This document shows, piece after piece, positions 1 through 10,229 of a DNA stretch of 64,000 nucleotides. This stretch comes from Ciona savignyi (lineage: Eukaryota; Chordata; Ascidiacea; Phlebobranchia; Cionidae): contig CH000855.1 in assembly GCA_000149265.1 (NCBI GenBank), forward strand, positions 59,704 through 123,703, given 5' to 3'. The notes under the pieces are model-generated. The model did no database searches. It saw only the letters and a program-made list of their open reading frames with translations, and was not told where the DNA came from. Every line of letters begins with the position of its first letter. The stretch's first letter is position 1. Both the position numbers and the translations under genes were made by a program.

Positions 1-412
1 TACGTCATAGAATTGTGTACATAATTGATATCCACCTTAATCGGTTTTACCGTTGCCGCCCAGCTACATTTTAGTAAAGTTTTTGTTTCTTCGTAATTAC
101 AAATAACCAACATTCAATTACAACATTATTATTATAACGTATATTTGTCACTAAAACATTTTTAATTCTATGTTCAAATAGTGTCCTATAAAATAACAAC
201 AACATCCTTATAATCAACTATTGATTGATATTAACACAATCTACCACGCAGAAACTATTTAATTAACTGTGGAAACGATTAAACACGAAGCGGCTGTGAC
301 AAGCAGGTGGTCGACGATACTTCCTGGGGTTCCTGTAAAAGGGGGTAGATAGGACCGAAGATAATAATTGTATCTTTAATATAAACGTAGCAATTAAAAC
401 GTGTTTTAAACA
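1..412. other. AT-rich sequence, no gene recognised
   Basis: No exon, RNA gene or repeat could be supported here. The open frames on the minus strand show no motif and no convincing splice signals. The first recognisable repeat module begins at about 413. Confidence 0.5.
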
Positions 413-2108
413 TCTTATCCCTGTGTAAGATCGAGCATGAGTGCCCGATATATACTTTGCACAATAGCCAACATCTGGTAAGGAAAGTAATATATTGCAG
501 GAAAAGAAAAGCGGAACTAACGCTCGCCTGAGAGGCAAATTATCCTTGACTTTTGCTGGGATTCCCTGTACAAAGTATGAACATCAGACTGGAGAGAATC
601 GTGTAATTAATATTTATGATAATTAAAATGTGCAGGAAACCTGAAAACCAGGTTTTTCGGAGAAAAGAATCGAGGAGAACGGACATCGGTGGAGACGAAA
701 CAAGTATCCCGTGTTCCTTGCTGGGATTTCGACAACACAGTGAAAGCGTGAGCGGAATCGTATTTAATAATTATTGCTTTGTTTATGTGTGTGGTCGTAG
801 TAAAAGGTTTGTCTGCAATTCCTCTCCGATTGTGTAGGTTGTAGGTTAAAACACAGTGTAGAACCTTGCTGGGATCCTGTATAAAGTGGAAATGTGCGAC
901 CACATAAGTATTATGTTTATACAAAAATCTTCGAGTTCAGTTTCAGCTTTTAGAATTGTAGTTTCTAACTTTTAAGTTGTTTGAACCGATCACCCGTTGA
1001 TTGATAGTTTGTTTCGTGGTGATTGTTCCCTCTTTGGTGTCTACGGTTATTAATTAATGACTTTAATTATTGGTGATGACTTTAACCCCAATCTACCATG
1101 GTGATAATGACTTTAACCCCAATCTACCATGGTGATAATGACTTTAACCCCAATCTACCATGGTGATAATGACTTTAACCCCAATGTACCATGATGATAA
1201 TGACTTTAACCCCAATCTACCATGATGATAATGACTTTAACCCCAATGTACCATGATGATAATGACTTTAACCCCAATCTACCATGATGATAATGACTTT
1301 AACCCCAATCTACCATGATGATAATGGCTTTAACCCCAATCTACCATGATGATATTGACTTTAACCCCAATGTACCATGATGATAATGGCTTTAACCCCA
1401 ATCTACCATAATGATTTTGACTTTAACCCCAATCTACCATGATCATAACGACTTTAACCCCAATGTACCATGATGATAATGGCTTTAACCCCAATCTACC
1501 ATAATGATTTTGACTTTAACCCCAATCTACCATAATGATAATTACTTTAACCCCAATGTACCATGTTGATAATGACTTTAAACCCAATCTACCATGGTGA
1601 TAATGACTTTAACCCCAATCTACCATGATGATAATGACTTTAAACCCAATCTACCATAATGATAATTACTTTAACCCCAATCTACCATGATGATAATGAC
1701 TTTAAACCCAATCTACCATGGTGATAACGACTTTAACCCCAATCTACCATGATGATAATGACTTCAACCCCAATCTACCATGATGATAATGACTTTCAAC
1801 CCCATCTACCATGATGATAATGACTTTAAACCCCAATCTACCATGGTGATAATGACTTTAACCCCAATCTACCATGATCATAATGACTTTAACCCCAATC
1901 TACCATGTAGGAACTACTAATTAAACAAGAGAATCGCTGAGAGAAACTTCGGGGGAGCCAGTAGGGATTCGTGCTGGATTTCCCGGGGAAAAGTGAAAGG
2001 TTGTGTTGGGTGTATGTATACGAATAATTCCTTCATAACTTATATATTTAATGTAGGTGTAAGATAAAAAAATTGTATTTGACAGCGCTAACGTATTATC
2101 CAAAAACA
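413..2108 (+). repeat. Tandem module A, copy 1
   Basis: First of three tandem copies of a ~1.7-1.9 kb module. The lead section (about 413-1071) reappears at 2109-3013 and 4046-4610, with landmarks TTGCTGGGATTCCCTGTACA and a stretch around 660-750. The lead is followed by a 31-bp minisatellite and a ~200-bp tail (1905-2108) that recurs at 3852-4045. A frame around 616-837 is shared with copy 2 but not maintained in copy 3, so I treat it as non-coding. Confidence 0.8.
1072..1904 (+). repeat. 31-bp minisatellite, about 27 copies
   Basis: Head-to-tail repeats of a 31-bp unit containing TGACTTTAACCCCAATCTAC, followed by CATGATGATAA or a close variant. Variants such as ATCTACC/ATGTACC and GATGAT/GGTGAT alternate along the array, suggesting local unequal exchange. 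There are no unique spacers, so this is not a CRISPR-like array. Confidence 0.95.
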
Positions 2109-2148
2109 ACATATTATCCCTGTGTAACTTTGAGTGCCCGATAAGTTC

Positions 2149-2442
2149 GTCCGGCCGGTTGGTCTAGCGGTTAAGTGCGTCGCCGTTCAATCGAAAGGTT
2201 GCAGGTGCGAAACTGGATGCTAGCTAGTCGGTTGTGTCCTTGGGCAAGGCACTTTACGAATATTGCCTGAACCCAGCGGATTAATGGGTTCTACTAAATT
2301 GAAGGAACGTGTCTATCATACACAACACACTGCAATAGCTCCGGTAACCCGACGGTGGGCGCGAGGTGATCTGATGATTGCCCGTGGGTTAACCCCCTTT
2401 GGTTTCCCCATTCACGGGGATAAACATGATTATCCTATCCTT
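2149..2442 (+). mobile_element. tRNA-derived SINE, near full length
   Basis: The head starts GTCCGGCCGGTTGGTCTAGC and has a tRNA A-box (GGTCTAGCGGTTAAGTGC) and a B-box-like GGTTGCAGGTGCGAAAC. A unique body (CTTGGGCAAGGCACTTTACG, TGAACCCAGCGGATTAATGG) follows, then a short (TATCC)n tail. The same element occurs at 49411-49712 and inverted at 45845-46152. A pentanucleotide tail instead of poly(A) is a useful family mark. Confidence 0.9.
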
Positions 2443-3013
2443 TTGGCTGAGAGGCGAATAATCCTTGACCATTGCTGGGATTCCCTGTACAAAGTGTAAA
2501 CATAAGGCTGGATAGAATCGTATAATTAATACTCATGATAATTAAATCAAAATCCGCAGAAAACCTGAAAACCAGCTTTTGCGGAGAAAAGAATCGAGGA
2601 GAACGGACATCGGCGGAGACGAAACAAGTATCCCGTGTTCCTTGCTGGGATTTCGACAACACAGTGAAAGCGTGAGCGGAATCGTATTTAATAATTATTG
2701 TTTGTTTATGTATGTGGTCGTAGTAAAAGGTTTGTCAGCAATTCCTATCCGATTGTGTAGTTTGTAGGTTAAAACGCAATGTACAACCTTGCTGGGATCC
2801 CGTATAAAGTGGAAATGTGCGACCGCATAAGTATTATGTTTATACAAAGATCTTATGGAACTCGTCAATACGTCGAGTCCAGTTTCAGCTTTTAGAATTG
2901 TAGTTTCTAACTTTTATGTTTTTGAACCGATCACCCGTTGATTGATCGTTTGTTCCGTGGTGATTGTTTCCTTTTTTGGTATCTAAGGTTATTAATTAAT
3001 AACTTTAATTATT

Positions 3014-3851
3014 TGTGATGACTTTAACCCTAATCTACCATGATGATGATGACTTTAACCCCAATCTACCATAGTGATAATGACTTTAACCCCCAATCTA
3101 CCATGATGATGATGACTTTAACCTCAATCTACCATGATGATAATGACTTTAACCCCAATCTACCATGATGATAATGACTTTAACCCCAATCTACCATGGT
3201 GATAATGACTTTAACCCCAATCTACCATGGTGATAATGACTTTAACCCCAATCTACCATGATGATAATGACTTTAACCCCAATCTACCATGATGATGATG
3301 ACTTTAACCCCCAATCTACCATGATGATGATGACTTTAACCCCCAATCTACCATGATGATAATGACTTTAACCCCAATCTACCACGATGATAATGACTTT
3401 AACCCCAATCTACCATGATGATAATGACTTTAACCCCAATCTACCATGATGATGATGACTTTAACCTCAATCTACCATGATGATAATTACTTTAACCCCA
3501 ATCTACCATGATAATAATGACTTCAACCCCAATCTACCATGATGATAATGACTTTAACCCCAATCTACCATGATGATAATGACTTTAACCCCAATCTACC
3601 ATGATGATGATGACTTTAACCCCCAATCTACCATGATGATAATGACTTTAACCCCAATCTACCATGATGATAATGACTTTAACCCCAATCTACCACGATG
3701 ATAATGACTTTAACCCCAATCTACCATGATGATAATGACTTTAACCCCAATCTACCATGATGATAATGACTTTAACCCCAATCTACCATGATGATAATGA
3801 CTTTAACCCCAATCTACCATGATAAAAATGACTTTAACCCCAATCTACCAT
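3014..3851 (+). repeat. 31-bp minisatellite, second array, about 27 copies
   Basis: Same 31-bp unit as the array at 1072-1904 and in the same position within its module. Copy number is nearly equal (about 27 in each), but the variants inside the array differ; GATGATGATGACTTTAACCC forms occur mainly here. The array was therefore either duplicated with the module and re-shuffled, or kept at similar length by exchange. Confidence 0.95.
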
Positions 3852-4045
3852 GTAGAAATTACTAATTGAACAAGACAATCGCTGAGAGAGACTTCGGTGG
3901 AGCGAGTAGGAATTCGTGCTGGATTTCCCGGTGAAAAGTGAAAGGTTGTGTTGGGTGTATGTATACGAATAATTCCTTGATGACTTATATATTTATTGTA
4001 GGTGTAAGATAACAAAATTGTATAAAAAACATATTATCCACAAGC

Positions 4046-4610
4046 AAAATATTGTTTCGTGTAAATTCGAGCATAAGTGTCCGATAAATTCTTTGCACAA
4101 TTCTTTACTAATGAGGAAAATACTTATTTACATGAAAAGAAAAGCAGACGTCACCCTCGCCTAAGGGGGAAACAATCCTAGGCATTTGCTGGGATTTCCT
4201 GTACAAAGTGTAAACATGAGACTGGAGAGAATCGTGCAATTAATACTCATTATAATTAAATCAAAATATGCAGAAAACCTGAATACCAGCTTTTGCGGAG
4301 AAAAGAATCGAGGAGAACGGACATCGGTGGAGACGAAACAAGTATCCCGTGTTCCTTTTCGACAAAACAGCGAAAGCGCTGGGATTTCGACAACACAGTG
4401 AAAGCGTAAGCGGAGTCGTGTTTAATAATTATTACTTTGTTAAAGTTAAACTTTTTTGCCATGAATATCTTATCCGGTTTGTAGTTTTATTGAGTGCCTG
4501 TGCAACGTGAAAATGTGCGAAATACAACACAAGTCCCGATTTTGCTCTTTTGTTTCTGCTGGGAATTACACTGTTAACTTTTAACTTGATGATAATGACT
4601 TTTACATAGA
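4046..4610 (+). repeat. Tandem module A, copy 3, truncated
   Basis: The lead section of the module recurs up to about 4560. At 4588-4605 there is a single remnant of the minisatellite (GATGATAATGACTT), where copies 1 and 2 carry about 27 units. The module array thus decays just before the promoter-like region at 4655. Confidence 0.7.
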
Positions 4611-4654
4611 ACTTTAATGTCGGTATAAAATAAGTAATTTGTATTTTTCTCAGG

Positions 4655-4663
4655 TATAAATAA
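4655..4663 (+). promoter_or_regulatory. Candidate TATA box
   Basis: TATAAATAA lies about 130 bp before an ATG that opens a short coding exon ending in a strong splice donor. The spacing would place a transcription start near 4685-4695 and give a ~100-nt leader. AT-rich sequence makes chance matches common, so position relative to the exon is the main support. Confidence 0.35.
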
Positions 4664-4787
4664 ACTTATTCTTTACCATTCTATGCAGAAATCTACTTAA
4701 CCGACGAACGCGTGGAAACGACGAAGACGACGCGTAGAGAAAAGCGATTCCTGCGGAGGCTTCAAGCACAAAGTACGAGAAGCTGAA

Positions 4788-4811
4788 ATGGAGTCGGAAG
4801 AACAAGCCGCG
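4788..4811 (+). CDS. Candidate first coding exon (MESEEQAA)
   Basis: ATG in a good context (GCTGAAATGG) opens eight codons reading MESEEQAA, then a perfect donor GTAAGTTGG at 4812, leaving phase 0. The preceding ~100 bp is more GC-rich (ACGACGAAGACGACGCG) than the surroundings, as expected of a leader. The next plausible in-phase acceptor with protein-like sequence is at 38927; if the two join, the intron is ~34 kb and contains the whole nine-unit array. The acidic start is not diagnostic and I do not recognise the gene. The exon is well supported by its signals; the join is inference. Confidence 0.45.
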
Positions 4812-7210
4812 GTAAGTTGGTTGGTTTATTTGCTTGAATTGGTTAATATTATACCAAGTTCCATATGTTGCATGTATAAATGGGGCCTACACACATACAA
4901 TGTACAGTGTACACCGTTTAAGCTATAACTACGAGGTATCAGTTCTGAGCGCGTTTAACCTGTGTAACGGCCGAACTCCAAAGCGAAGACTTTGATTCCC
5001 TGTTCATCTCATGTCTTTCTCCGCTTTAAGGCAGTGAAGTTAAACATTGCGTTGTTTAACCTGGGAATGGATATTACGTGTAAACAATAATTATCTTAAA
5101 CGTATTGTGACGTAGTTGTTACAATCACGTGATAGTGCATCTATCCTACTAAATGTATACTCCATTAATGCTTTTGTATAAACTATTGACATAATGAATT
5201 TGATTTCGTATTCCCTGTATAAAACGAGAATGAATTAACATGATGCGATTCATGTTTAGCTCTTATTTCTAGTAAGTATCGTTGGTTTTCGCCATTTATA
5301 TAACTACGACTGTTCTGCATTCTTCTTACCAAATAACGAACACGTGGAATATGTTAATGCATATCTAGCACAACGAGGATTTATAAATATACAGCAAGTC
5401 CAGAATTGTGGTATTTTTAATCTTGTTTCAGTCATTAAAACGCGACCGAGTAAATATGATAAACACTCGCTTTAACACTATTCACTTTTGGTTTTATTTA
5501 TTTACTCTGATCATTAATAATCTTTGGAGTATATATTATGAAGCGAGTCAGCGAAGACTGGTTGCAGCCGACATTTGTTGGGTTGAAACTTTCCACAATG
5601 GTCACGTGACGAGAGGCAGACTGTTATTAGGTCAGCGATAAATCATTATTCGAGTGAGTTTGGAAAATAAATATTTTCCACCTTTTACTACTTACATCGC
5701 ACTTAGTCAGCATTCTGCTAATACTAATATTGGTTGGAACATGTGGGAAAATACACATCTTAATATTACACATGCAATATGTCATGTAAGTAATAAAATC
5801 AGTTAGGAGGAAATTGTTTAAACATAAATTCAAACCGAACTAAACGTGGTTTATTAACATTTAAAGCCATTTGTTGCAACAATAATGCGCATTGTTGCGT
5901 AATCATAATGAATGACTATTGTTATGTCACAATATACATATGTATTGTTATATCACAATGTGTAACATGTGTTATTAGTGCTGGTTTAAAACTTATTATT
6001 TTCACATTTTAACCCTAATATCATGGATTACCTGTGGAAACAAAGTCGATATTGATATCACGGCATCTGGTAATGAACTTAAATTAATTTGTTTTGTCCG
6101 AATATTTATAACCTGGTGTAGAATTGTGGGGACAGGTAATTCAAAATTGGTCTGACTGACTGGGACCAAGTTCTAGGATCCGATGCCGCCTATAGCTATT
6201 CGATAGATCTCCGTACCGACCCAATATGTAGACACATGGCTATATGCTGCTCTCTGGCTCACAGCGACCCTCCACCAAATAGACGACAAACCAGCAGACT
6301 GCATTATAAGACGTTAAGTTGTACCGGAACCTAACATATGCTGCTTCCACATGTAGCAAATATAGAAGATACCTCTTGTGACTAAGCAGAATATTAAAAT
6401 ATGCTGATTAATAGGTGTCAGTCACATGTCAAATCCTGCCACTGCATATCTGATACACATTAGCTAATACCAAATACCTCTAAAAGTTAAATTTATTAAT
6501 TTCCCAATCTTTTTTGTTCGTATTTAGATTCCTTATGTTATAATTTTAAGTTTTTACCTCTTTTTTAGCATAATAATAGTGTATTTATGTTAACTGCATA
6601 TACCATTGGGAGGATTACCTTGCGTAAACGGGTTATTTGAATTAAAATTGTTTTTTTTTATGGTTCGAAACGGTTGTTTATTTCTTAAATTAGAACAAAA
6701 CGCGAAACTCTATTTTGAATTCGAGAAAACCCGAACTGAAAAACGTTTAGTTAATGATGTCACGTGACGGTTAGCACAAGGGAGTTCCCCGGTTTGATGA
6801 TTACGTAGTCAACGTTGTGAGACCCGAGAAGCAATTATCGTTGACTTGCAATATATCGTCATAAATTAAAGTAAACAATGACTTCGAAGTATTTGCTTCC
6901 CGTGTTTTCGCCAATTCCTCTGTTATGCGTTGCTGTGTTTCCGTCGTCTGCTTAATTATTTGCTTCAATTGTCCTTTTCAACTCTACTTTAACTAAGAAA
7001 GTATTCAACTTAATAATTTTTCAATATTTTTATGTTTCACACCCGGGATGTGGTCAAAGCTAGCTCAGTTTATAAATGGTGATCCTTATATTAATCGGGT
7101 TACCTGGTGTTACAGATTCTCTAGTGGTTCAGGACACTGTTTTAACGGCTTTCCGTTGGACCAATCATTAAGGATTGGTTTGTTTGTTTTAATAAAATCA
7201 TAACTATTAA

Positions 7211-7421
7211 CTTGTTTTATCTTCGCGTTGCTATTTTAACTCGCACGTTTTTATTATCTCTCGGGTAATCACGTGATTAACGTTGACGTCAGTGCAGTGT
7301 TGATTTCCGTGCTGGTGTTGTACCCGCAATTTGTGTCCAAAGAATTTAGTTCCCGCTTGGATTTTTAACGATTCAGACGTGTTTTTAATACGAATCTTTT
7401 ATAACAGTTTTGAATGTGTGT
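7211..7421 (-). repeat. Inverted internal segment (inversion 2) in unit 1
   Basis: This ~210-bp segment reads as the reverse complement of the same segment in unit 2 (about 10540-10745) and units 4-8. It holds an E-box (TCACGTGA) and a CRE-like TGACGTCA. Flanks on both sides (AACTATTAA and TTAAAATTGCGAAG) stay in the normal orientation, so it is a clean in-place inversion. It is shared only with unit 3. Confidence 0.85.
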
Positions 7422-7521
7422 TTAAAATTGCGAAGAAAACGAACTAAATGTGACATATAATTGGGGTTGTGTATTTTATGGTTAATTATATGTTTTATTA
7501 GAGTGTGCTTGATTAACAATA

Positions 7522-8035
7522 CAGTATAATCCCGCTTACCTGACCACCTATGCGACCGTGATCAAGCGGTCGCGTTAGCGGCGTGGTCGTGTTAGTGAAT
7601 TTTGATTTGCAGCAAGTTGTCGTCATATGCAGCTTAAACGTCTGCATTTTTACTAATTTTCACCAAATGCCATTATTTTTTTAAGATACTGCAGAATGAA
7701 TTTAATACTAAAGTTTATCTTGTAGTATTCAGTACTGTTTGTCACATTTTCTTTCGTGTGCGCTCATTTATTCTTATTGTTTTGATCATAAAATAAATTT
7801 TACCTTATTATTTTGGTGACAAAGGCAAGTTATTTAGCGCATGTGGTCACTTAAGCGGAGTCAAATTTGAGTTTTGGACCAAAAAATGGCGGTCCTGGTC
7901 TGGAAACCGGGGTGGTCGCGTTATTGAAACAGAATGCAACGCATTACCATAGTAAATTATTTGGGACGGTACTAAAGTGGTCTTGATAATGAGGTTGTTG
8001 TGTTATCGAGGTGGTCGTCAAGCGGGGTTCCACTG
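7522..8035 (+). mobile_element. Pogo/Tigger-type MITE in unit 1
   Basis: Terminal inverted repeats begin CAGTATAATCCCGCTTACC and end GTCAAGCGGGGTTCCACTG, flanked by TA on both sides (7520-7521 and 8036-8037). Units lacking it read straight through (AATAATATCTGATAA), giving an empty site. There is no transposase frame, so it is non-autonomous. Superfamily is inferred from the TA duplication and CAGT termini. A second copy lies at the same site in unit 3 and a shorter one at 62383-62671. Confidence 0.85.
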
Positions 8036-8867
8036 TATCTGATAACTGTATATATTCGAGGAGAGTTTATTGATTACAATTCGTCTGTACAAAGTTATCT
8101 CGTTCATACATGGAATGCGAAGCGCACGAATCACAGTATGACGTCGAATGTATGAGGGAAACCACCTTTAACAGCGTCAGTTAACTTCTTTACCAAAGTT
8201 TCGAACCCATGGTGGGCTAGTTACTCGGGCCGTTTTTGTATAGGAATAGGTATATGTATCGGTCGCGTTAATCATTTCGCCACACGATCATACCATCACC
8301 TGTACGTCGCTTTATCCTGTTAACTCACCCTATATTGTTGTGTGTAAACTAGTCTTATGGGGACGCTTGCAGCTTAAAAACGTGCATCGAACGAGTTATT
8401 AACATGTTAAATTCAAGTTTGGTTCTTTACTTTAAACTGATTGTCGTCGAAACTGACTTTGTGACTTTCCAATTTAATCCCCTTCGTAAACGGGCGACTT
8501 TTAAGATAGAAATAACATTGTGCACATAAAATTATTTATTAGGCGAACCATGCTCATGTATACATACAAGCAACCAACCATACTATATTTATCTGAAGCG
8601 TAGAATATGCCGCTTTAATATATAATCTAGGTAATTTATTTGTGAATGCGTCAATGTTACAGTTATTAGGTGAAGTTCTTGATAACCTGTAGTGAGCTCC
8701 CAAGGTTGTGTATAATATGCTTGTATTGGTGGTAAGCAGTATAAAACCCATTCAAGAAAACTAACTCAAATCATTGCATTCTAACGGTAATATATAAGAA
8801 ATAGGCGGTAACGTCTAACGGTTTATGGAAGGTTTAACAACGACAGGTAATTATCATTAGCGTTGGT

Positions 8868-8884
8868 CACGTGGCCATCACGTG
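8868..8884 (+). promoter_or_regulatory. Paired E-boxes, helically phased, one per unit
   Basis: Two CACGTG hexamers start 11 bp apart (8868 and 8879) inside a block recurring near 11647, 15626, 19346, 23461, 26696, 29746 and 36385, with one or both hexamers altered in a few copies. An 11-bp step puts both on one face of the helix. CACGTG is the binding site of bHLH factors such as USF, MITF/TFE and MYC/MAX. A TATA-like GTATAAAACC lies ~130 bp upstream in each unit. Confidence 0.45.
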
Positions 8885-9492
8885 GTAATCAACGCAAAAT
8901 GTAAAGGCACGGGGATAACACATTGTAACATACACACATACAATGTACACAGTTTGAGCTATTACTGCAAATATCAGTTTTGAGCGCGTTTAATCTACTA
9001 AATGTAAACTCGAATAATGCTTTTGTATAATAATAGACATAATAAATTCGATTTTGTATTCCTTGTATAAAATGAGAATGAATCAACGAGTGAGTTTGGA
9101 AAATAAAAATGTTCCACCTTTTACTACTTACATCGCACTTAGTCAGCATTCTGCTAATACTAATATTGGTTGGAACATGTGGGAAAATACACATCTTAAT
9201 ATTACACATACAATATGTCATGTAAGTAATAACATCAGTTAGGAGGAAATTGTTTAAACATAAATTCAAACCGAACTAAACGTGGTTTATTAACATTTAA
9301 AGTCATTTGTTGCAACAATATTCCGCATTGTTGCGTAATCATAATAAATGACTATTGTTATGTCACAATATACATATGTATTGTTATATCACAATGTGTA
9401 ACATGTGTTATTAGTGCTGGTTTAAAACTTATTATTTTCACATTTTAACCCTGATATCATGGATAACCTGTGGAAACAAAGTCGATATTATT

Positions 9493-9808
9493 GTAGGGGT
9501 TCAGTTGTAGAGGTTCAGTTGTAAAGGAGTTCAGTTGTAAAGGGTTCAATTGTAAGGGGTTCAGTTGTAAAAGAGTTCGGTTGTAAGGGGTTTAATTGTA
9601 AGGGGTTAAGTTGTAAGGGGTTCAGTTGTAAGGAGTTCAGTTGTAGGGGTTCAGTTGTAAGGGGTTCATTTGTAGGGGGATCAGTTGTAGGGGTTCAGTT
9701 GTAAGGGGTTCAGTTGTAAAAGAGTTCAGTTGTAAGGGGTTCAATTGTAAGGGGTTCAGTTGTAAGGGGTTCAGTTGTAAGGGGTTCAGTTGAAAGGGGT
9801 TCAGTAGA
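9493..9808 (+). repeat. 15-bp minisatellite (GGGGTTCAGTTGTAA) in unit 2
   Basis: About 20 tandem copies of GGGGTTCAGTTGTAA with length variants (AAAGAGTTCAGTTGT, GGAGTTCAGTTGTAG). It starts right after the conserved GTCGATATT and ends before GGTCACCATGTAG. The same repeat occupies units 3 and 8. Confidence 0.95.
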
Positions 9809-10015
9809 CTGGTCACCATGTAGTAGACACATGGCTATATGCTACTCTCTAGCTCACAGCGACCCTTTAGCAAATAGACGACAAACCAGCAGACTGCATT
9901 ATAAGATGTTAAGTTGTACCAGAACCTAACATATGCTGCTTCCACATGTAACAAATATAGAAGTGACTAAGCAGATTTTTGACTCGTGTGACTAAGCAGA
10001 TTTTTGACTAAGCAG

Positions 10016-10229
10016 ACGTTGACTGGGTAATCATCAAACCGGGGAACTCCCTTGTAATAACCATCACGTGACCTCATTAACCAGACATTCTTAATTCTGG
10101 TTTTCTCGATTTAAAAGTAGAGTTTCGCGTTTTGTTCTAGTTTAGAAAATAAACAACCGTTTCGAACCAGAAAAACACAATTTTAATCTAAATAACCCGT
10201 TTACCCAAGGTAATCCTCCCAATGGTATA
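10016..10229 (-). repeat. Inverted internal segment (inversion 1) in unit 2
   Basis: Reads as the reverse complement of the segment spanning ACCATTGGGAGGATTACC to GATTACGTAGTCAACG in units 1, 4, 5, 6, 7 and 9. It is shared with units 3 and 8. Right of it ~110 bp present elsewhere is missing, and a TTACGTAG piece remains at the junction, so the inversion was accompanied by a small deletion. Confidence 0.85.

Larger units (their letters stand above)
2109..4045 (+). repeat. Tandem module A, copy 2
   Basis: Second copy of the module, with the same order of lead, 31-bp minisatellite and tail as copy 1. Its lead is interrupted at 2149-2442 by a tRNA-derived SINE. Copies 1 and 3 have AT-rich lead sequence with a GAAAAGAAAAGC landmark where copy 2 has the SINE, so the insertion followed the duplication and came with loss of some local sequence. 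Confidence 0.8.
4887..8930 (+). repeat. Array unit 1 (long head, pogo-type MITE, inversion 2)
   Basis: Long-head unit: it contains the ~450-bp section with GTAACGGCCGAACTCC and ACACGTGGAATATGTTAATG that short-head units lack. It carries a TA-flanked MITE at 7522-8035 and has segment 7211-7421 inverted relative to units 2 and 4-8. Seven CACGTG hexamers are present (5126, 5341, 5603, 6761, 7270, 8868, 8879). Open frames in the long head look protein-like in places but break in different spots in different units. Confidence 0.85.

Noticed and set aside
1072-1904. Regularly spaced repeats resembling a CRISPR array.
   Set aside because: Units are contiguous without unique spacers and the context is a eukaryotic genome with introns and SINEs.
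2149-2230. tRNA gene at the SINE head.
   Set aside because: A and B boxes are present, but the sequence continues into the SINE body, recurs at other loci with target duplications and cannot fold into a full cloverleaf.
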